A DNA stretch of 64,000 bases, from contig BROG01000005.1 in the NCBI GenBank assembly GCA_030159075.1, positions 2,926,001 to 2,990,000 on the forward strand, written 5' to 3'. The notes below the pieces were generated by a model. The model searched no databases and was not told where the DNA came from. It saw only the letters and a program-made list of their open reading frames with translations. This DNA comes from Atrina japonica (lineage: Eukaryota; Mollusca; Bivalvia; Pterioida; Pinnidae). Position 1 is the first letter of the stretch; each line of letters starts with the position of its first letter. Shown here piece by piece: positions 60,801 through 64,000 of the stretch. Made by a program: the position numbers and the translations under genes.

Positions 60801-62667
60801 CCGTATATCACTATCTGTTAGAGTCATCCGTGTTGTTCTATTTGTTATTTATTATTATGTATTAGATTAACCCGTGTTGTTCTGTTTGCCATATATCACT
60901 ATCTGCTAGAGTCAACAGTGTTGTTTTATTTGCCGTGCATCACTCTTTGTTAGGCTGACCTGTGTTGTCCTATTTGACGTATCATCACTATGTGATAGAG
61001 TCACCCGTGTTGTTCTATTTGCCCTGTATCACTATATGGTAGAGTCACCCGTGTTGTTCTATTTGCCCTGTATCACTATATGGTAGAGTCACCCGTGTTG
61101 TCCTATTTGCCGTGTATCACTATATGGTAGAGTCACCCGTGTTGTCCTATTTGTCGTATATCACTATCTGTTAGAGTCATCCGTGTTGTTCTATTTACCA
61201 TATATTACTATCAGTTAGAGTCACCCGTGTTGTTCTATTTGTTATTTATTATTATGTGTTAGATTAACCTGTGTTGTTCTGTTTGCCATATATCACTATC
61301 TGTTACAGTCATCCGTGTTATTTTGTTTGCCGTATATCACTATCTGTTAGAGTCATCCCGTGTTGTTCTATTTGTTATTTATTATTATGTATTAGATTAA
61401 CCCGTGTTGTTCTGTTTGCCATATATCACTATCTGCTAGAGTCAACAGTGTTGTTTTATTTGCCGTGCATCACTCTTTGTTAGGCTGACCTGTGTTGTCC
61501 TATTTGACGTATCATCACTATGTGATAGAGTCACCCGTGTTGTTCTATTGCCCTGTATCACTATATGGTAGAGTCACCCGTGTTGTTCTATTTGCCCTGT
61601 ATCACTATATGGTAGAGTCACCCGTGTTGTCCTATTTGCCGTGTATCACTATATGGTAGAGTCACCCGTGTTGTCCTATTTGACGTATCATCACTTTGTG
61701 ATAGAGTCACCTGTGTTGTCCTATTTGCCGTATCATCACTATGTGGAAGAGTCACCCGTGTTGATCTATTTGCCCTGTATCACTATATGGTAGAGTCATC
61801 CGTGTTGTCCTATATGCCGTATCATCACTATGTGGAAGAGTCACCCGTGTTGTTCTATTTGCCCTGTATCACTATATGGTAGAGTCACCCGTGTTGTTCT
61901 ATTTGCCGTATCATCACTATATGGTAGAGTCACCCGTGTTATCCTATTTGACGTATCATCACTATGTGGAAGAGTCACCCGTGTTGTTTTATTTGCCCTG
62001 TATCACTATATGATAGAGTCACCCGTGTTATCCTATTTGACGTATCATCACTTTGTGGAAGAGTTATCCGTGTTGTTCTATTTGCCCTGTATCACTATAT
62101 GGTAGAGTCACCCGTGTTGTTCTATTTGCCGTGTATCACTATATGGTAGAGTCACCCGTGTTGTCCTATTTGACGTATCATCACTTTGTGATAGAGTCAC
62201 CTGTGTTGTCCTATTTGCCGTATCATCACTATGTGGAAGAGTCACCCGTGTTGATCTATTTGCCCTGTATCACTATATGGTAGAGTCACCCGTGTTGTCC
62301 TATATGCCGTATCATCACTATGTGGAAGAGTCACCCGTGTTGTTCTATTTGCCCTGTATCACTATATGGTAGAGTCACCCGTGTTGTTCTATTTGCCGTA
62401 TCATCACTATATGGTAGAGTCACCCGTGTTATCCTATTTGACGTATCATCACTATGTGGAAGAGTCACCCGTGTTGTTCTATTTGCCCTGTATCACTATA
62501 TGATAGAGTCACCCGTGTTATCCTATTTGACGTATCATCACTTTGTGGAAGAGTTACCCGTGTTGTTCTATTTGCCCTGTATCACTATATGGTAGAGTCA
62601 CCCGTGTTGTTCTATTTGCCGTATCATCACTATATGGTAGAGTCACCCGTGTTGTTCCATTTTGTAT

Positions 62668-62731
<64 letters not shown>

Positions 62732-63020
62732 AATCCGTTTGAAAGCACATTACAGAAAAAAGATAAAACAATGGTCAACCAAGAAAAATTGATATATTGA
62801 TATACTGATATATTTGTAATTATAAGTCACATTAAAAATTCTGTAAAGCGAATCATCTAATCAATATTTTACTTTTTAAACATTTTTCTACTTGTAAATG
62901 AAACAAAAATTGACACAAAACAAGTTATCTCTAAAGCTGGTGAGAAATGGTACTCTATTGTCATGTTGTAAATTTTGAATTTACGGGGTGGGTGTAAAAA
63001 GGGTGCGTATTGGATGGTGC

Positions 63021-63084
<64 letters not shown>

Positions 63085-63708
63085 CTATTCATCCATCTCT
63101 AATTATTTTCAAATATTTCTAGTTCTAGGCTTTCTAGAGTTGGTGATGGCAGATATCGGGGAGGTCGTCTGTTCAGAGGTCGTATGAGAGGGAGTATGTT
63201 TAACAAGTTTAGAATTCCACATGGAGCATTGAGAAATCGACGCATATTTGGTCATGGCGGTCGACGTATCTGCTTCTGTACTTCTCCTGAAAGTGTCAAC
63301 ATGCTGACCGTAATTCTTAGTAATAGTACCAATTCTACATATTTCCAAAGATTTATTCGACATCGGGGCAGCAGTCAAAACGACAATGAAAACCCTACTG
63401 AACGGGCCGCAAGGATTTGTCATGGGAGACTCAGAAGCCGCCAACCATCTAGGCCTCAAAACGATGTAGGAGCGGTGCTCTCTCGAAGACGTCGAAGATG
63501 TATGGATAGTGAAAACCAGCCTTGCAACGTGTGTTTCAAACAATTCAAATTAGAACTAGCCAGACAATCTATTATAGATGCAAACCGTCAGAGTGAATTC
63601 CCGGAGTTCTTTGATAATGATGATGATGACAATGATAATGATGCAGCAGGTGGTGATGATTCTATCATTGGACAGGATGATGGTGAAGTAGTTGCCATTG
63701 TACTTTAA
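57830..63708 (+). CDS. Secreted basic/CFC/acidic-tail protein, gene 3, two exons, 228 aa
   Basis: Exons 57830-57930 and 63123-63708; the GT-AG intron is in phase 2, as in genes 1 and 2, and is 5.2 kb long. Residues 1-20 are a signal peptide ('WFVLLFALLCVVLAAEG'). An Arg/Gly-rich part follows ('RRPGGRRRYDV', 'GGRLFRGRMRG'), then 'ICFCTSPESVNML' near residue 85, equivalent to the CFC-SP(E) motif of gene 2. A second half unlike genes 1 and 2 has further cysteines ('RICHGR', 'RRRRCMD', 'PCNVCFKQF'). It ends 'SEFPEFFDNDDDDNDNDA', a short acidic tail that recalls 'ESEFPE' of gene 2. It is more diverged than genes 1 and 2 are from each other. No family is recognised; function is unknown. Confidence 0.82.
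58070..58175 (+). repeat. Retroelement 3'-tail-like repeat, fragment
   Basis: 'gtaattgttcattatgttga' and 'atggacttggagtttcgatt' match 56395-56560. It lies in the gene 3 intron. Confidence 0.55.
58217..58560. mobile_element. TTAA-flanked foldback MITE, copy 3
   Basis: It starts TTAAAGGGGCATTAGCTGTG and ends near 'ggaaaacacagcttatatc', an inverted match. Inner landmarks 'gagatgtacacaggtaaaac' and 'aaaatttttatgactgtg' follow the order in copy 1. It lies in the gene 3 intron. Confidence 0.65.
58610..62660. repeat. 4-kb minisatellite with 44-45-bp unit and higher-order structure
   Basis: The unit resembles 'tagagtcacccgtgttgttc', 'tatttgccgtatcatcacta' and 'tatgg' (45 bp). Roughly 90 units carry variants such as 'ttgccctgtatcactat', 'ttgacgtatcatcac' and 'gttggatgcacccg'. 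Blocks of variants recur: near 58735-59035, 59310-59600 and 60430-60720; 60720-60960 and 61255-61500; 61735-62045 and 62211-62530. Because many units are 45 bp, forward frames stay open for many units, but none has a start, splice or domain context. It fills most of the gene 3 intron. Confidence 0.95.
62665..62726. repeat. (TA)n microsatellite
   Basis: About 30 TA units directly after the 45-bp minisatellite. Confidence 0.95.
63024..63081. repeat. (CT)n microsatellite
   Basis: About 28 CT units, 42 bases upstream of the gene 3 exon 2 acceptor. On the sense strand this is a long pyrimidine tract, which could affect splicing. Confidence 0.95.
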
Positions 63709-63857
63709 CCATAAACACACGGACAATGCATGTTCTGGGAATAAGTTTACATAACTCATGTTTTGAACAGGCAACTGAATACATTGTATCTAAAGTTGAA
63801 ATCTATAGTATCCTTTACCATTCTTCTGTTAAATAACACTTCTGTTAAAAATCAATG

Positions 63858-63863
63858 ATTAAA
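63858..63863 (+). terminator. Candidate variant poly(A) signal ATTAAA of gene 3
   Basis: ATTAAA lies 150 bases after the stop codon. No AATAAA is seen between the stop and the window end. Confidence 0.4.
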
Positions 63864-64000
63864 TTTACTAAGAAATGTACTTTGTTTTATTGGTTGATTA
63901 TTTTATAGTATTTTAGGCAAAATAAGAATAAGGATGTAACGTTGTTTGTGTTTTCAGACTCTCAATACCTAAAATATTTCTTCTATCTGCTTTGTGTGTA

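Noticed and set aside
58677..62595. Many open frames rich in 'RVTRVVLF' and 'HPCCSIC'
   Set aside because: They are translations of the 45-bp minisatellite. They have no signal peptide, consistent start or splice context.

Overview
This is eukaryotic nuclear DNA, AT-rich, with intron-split genes (GT-AG introns), a tRNA-derived SINE, a Penelope-like reverse transcriptase, several MITE-like foldback elements and many minisatellites and microsatellites. The gene and repeat content suggests a lophotrochozoan, most likely a bivalve mollusc. That is an inference from the SINE tail, the style of the reverse transcriptase and the EMI/fasciclin gene; no species is claimed.

Layout. (1) 1-5.6 kb has no gene: a 53-bp minisatellite, copies of a 365-bp interspersed repeat, and a decayed reverse-strand Penelope-like copy. 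(2) 5.6-20.6 kb, plus strand, is an 11-exon gene for a 407-residue leucine-rich-repeat and coiled-coil protein. Its introns hold minisatellites, a MITE that duplicated a splice donor, a SINE with a perfect 13-bp target-site duplication, foldback elements and a Penelope-like element with an open 566-codon reverse transcriptase. (3) 22.8-32.0 kb, minus strand, is a 15-exon gene for a 753-residue secreted protein with a signal peptide, an Arg-rich stretch, an EMI domain and four FAS1 domains, the architecture of TGFBI/periostin. (4) 32-42.8 kb has no gene and is full of repeats, including rearranged Penelope-like fragments. (5) 42.8-63.7 kb, plus strand, holds three related two-exon genes. Each has a TATA-like box close to the ATG, a signal peptide followed by Arg/Lys-rich sequence, a phase-2 intron, a CFC motif in a basic region and an Asp/Asn-rich C-terminus. 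I recognise no known family for them. The middle gene has an in-frame stop in exon 1 and may be dead. The third has a 5.2-kb intron occupied mostly by a 4-kb, 45-bp minisatellite.

The candidate undescribed system is the three-gene cluster of secreted basic/CFC/acidic proteins. It lies next to an EMI-FAS1 matrix gene whose first exon has the same design (signal peptide, Ala-Arg-Pro, Arg-rich, phase-2 intron). A role in extracellular matrix or mineralised tissue is plausible but is inference only. All exon boundaries were derived by hand from splice signals and reading-frame continuity. In the three intact multi-exon models (LRR, EMI-FAS1, and both intact cluster genes) every junction keeps phase and the total length is divisible by three.
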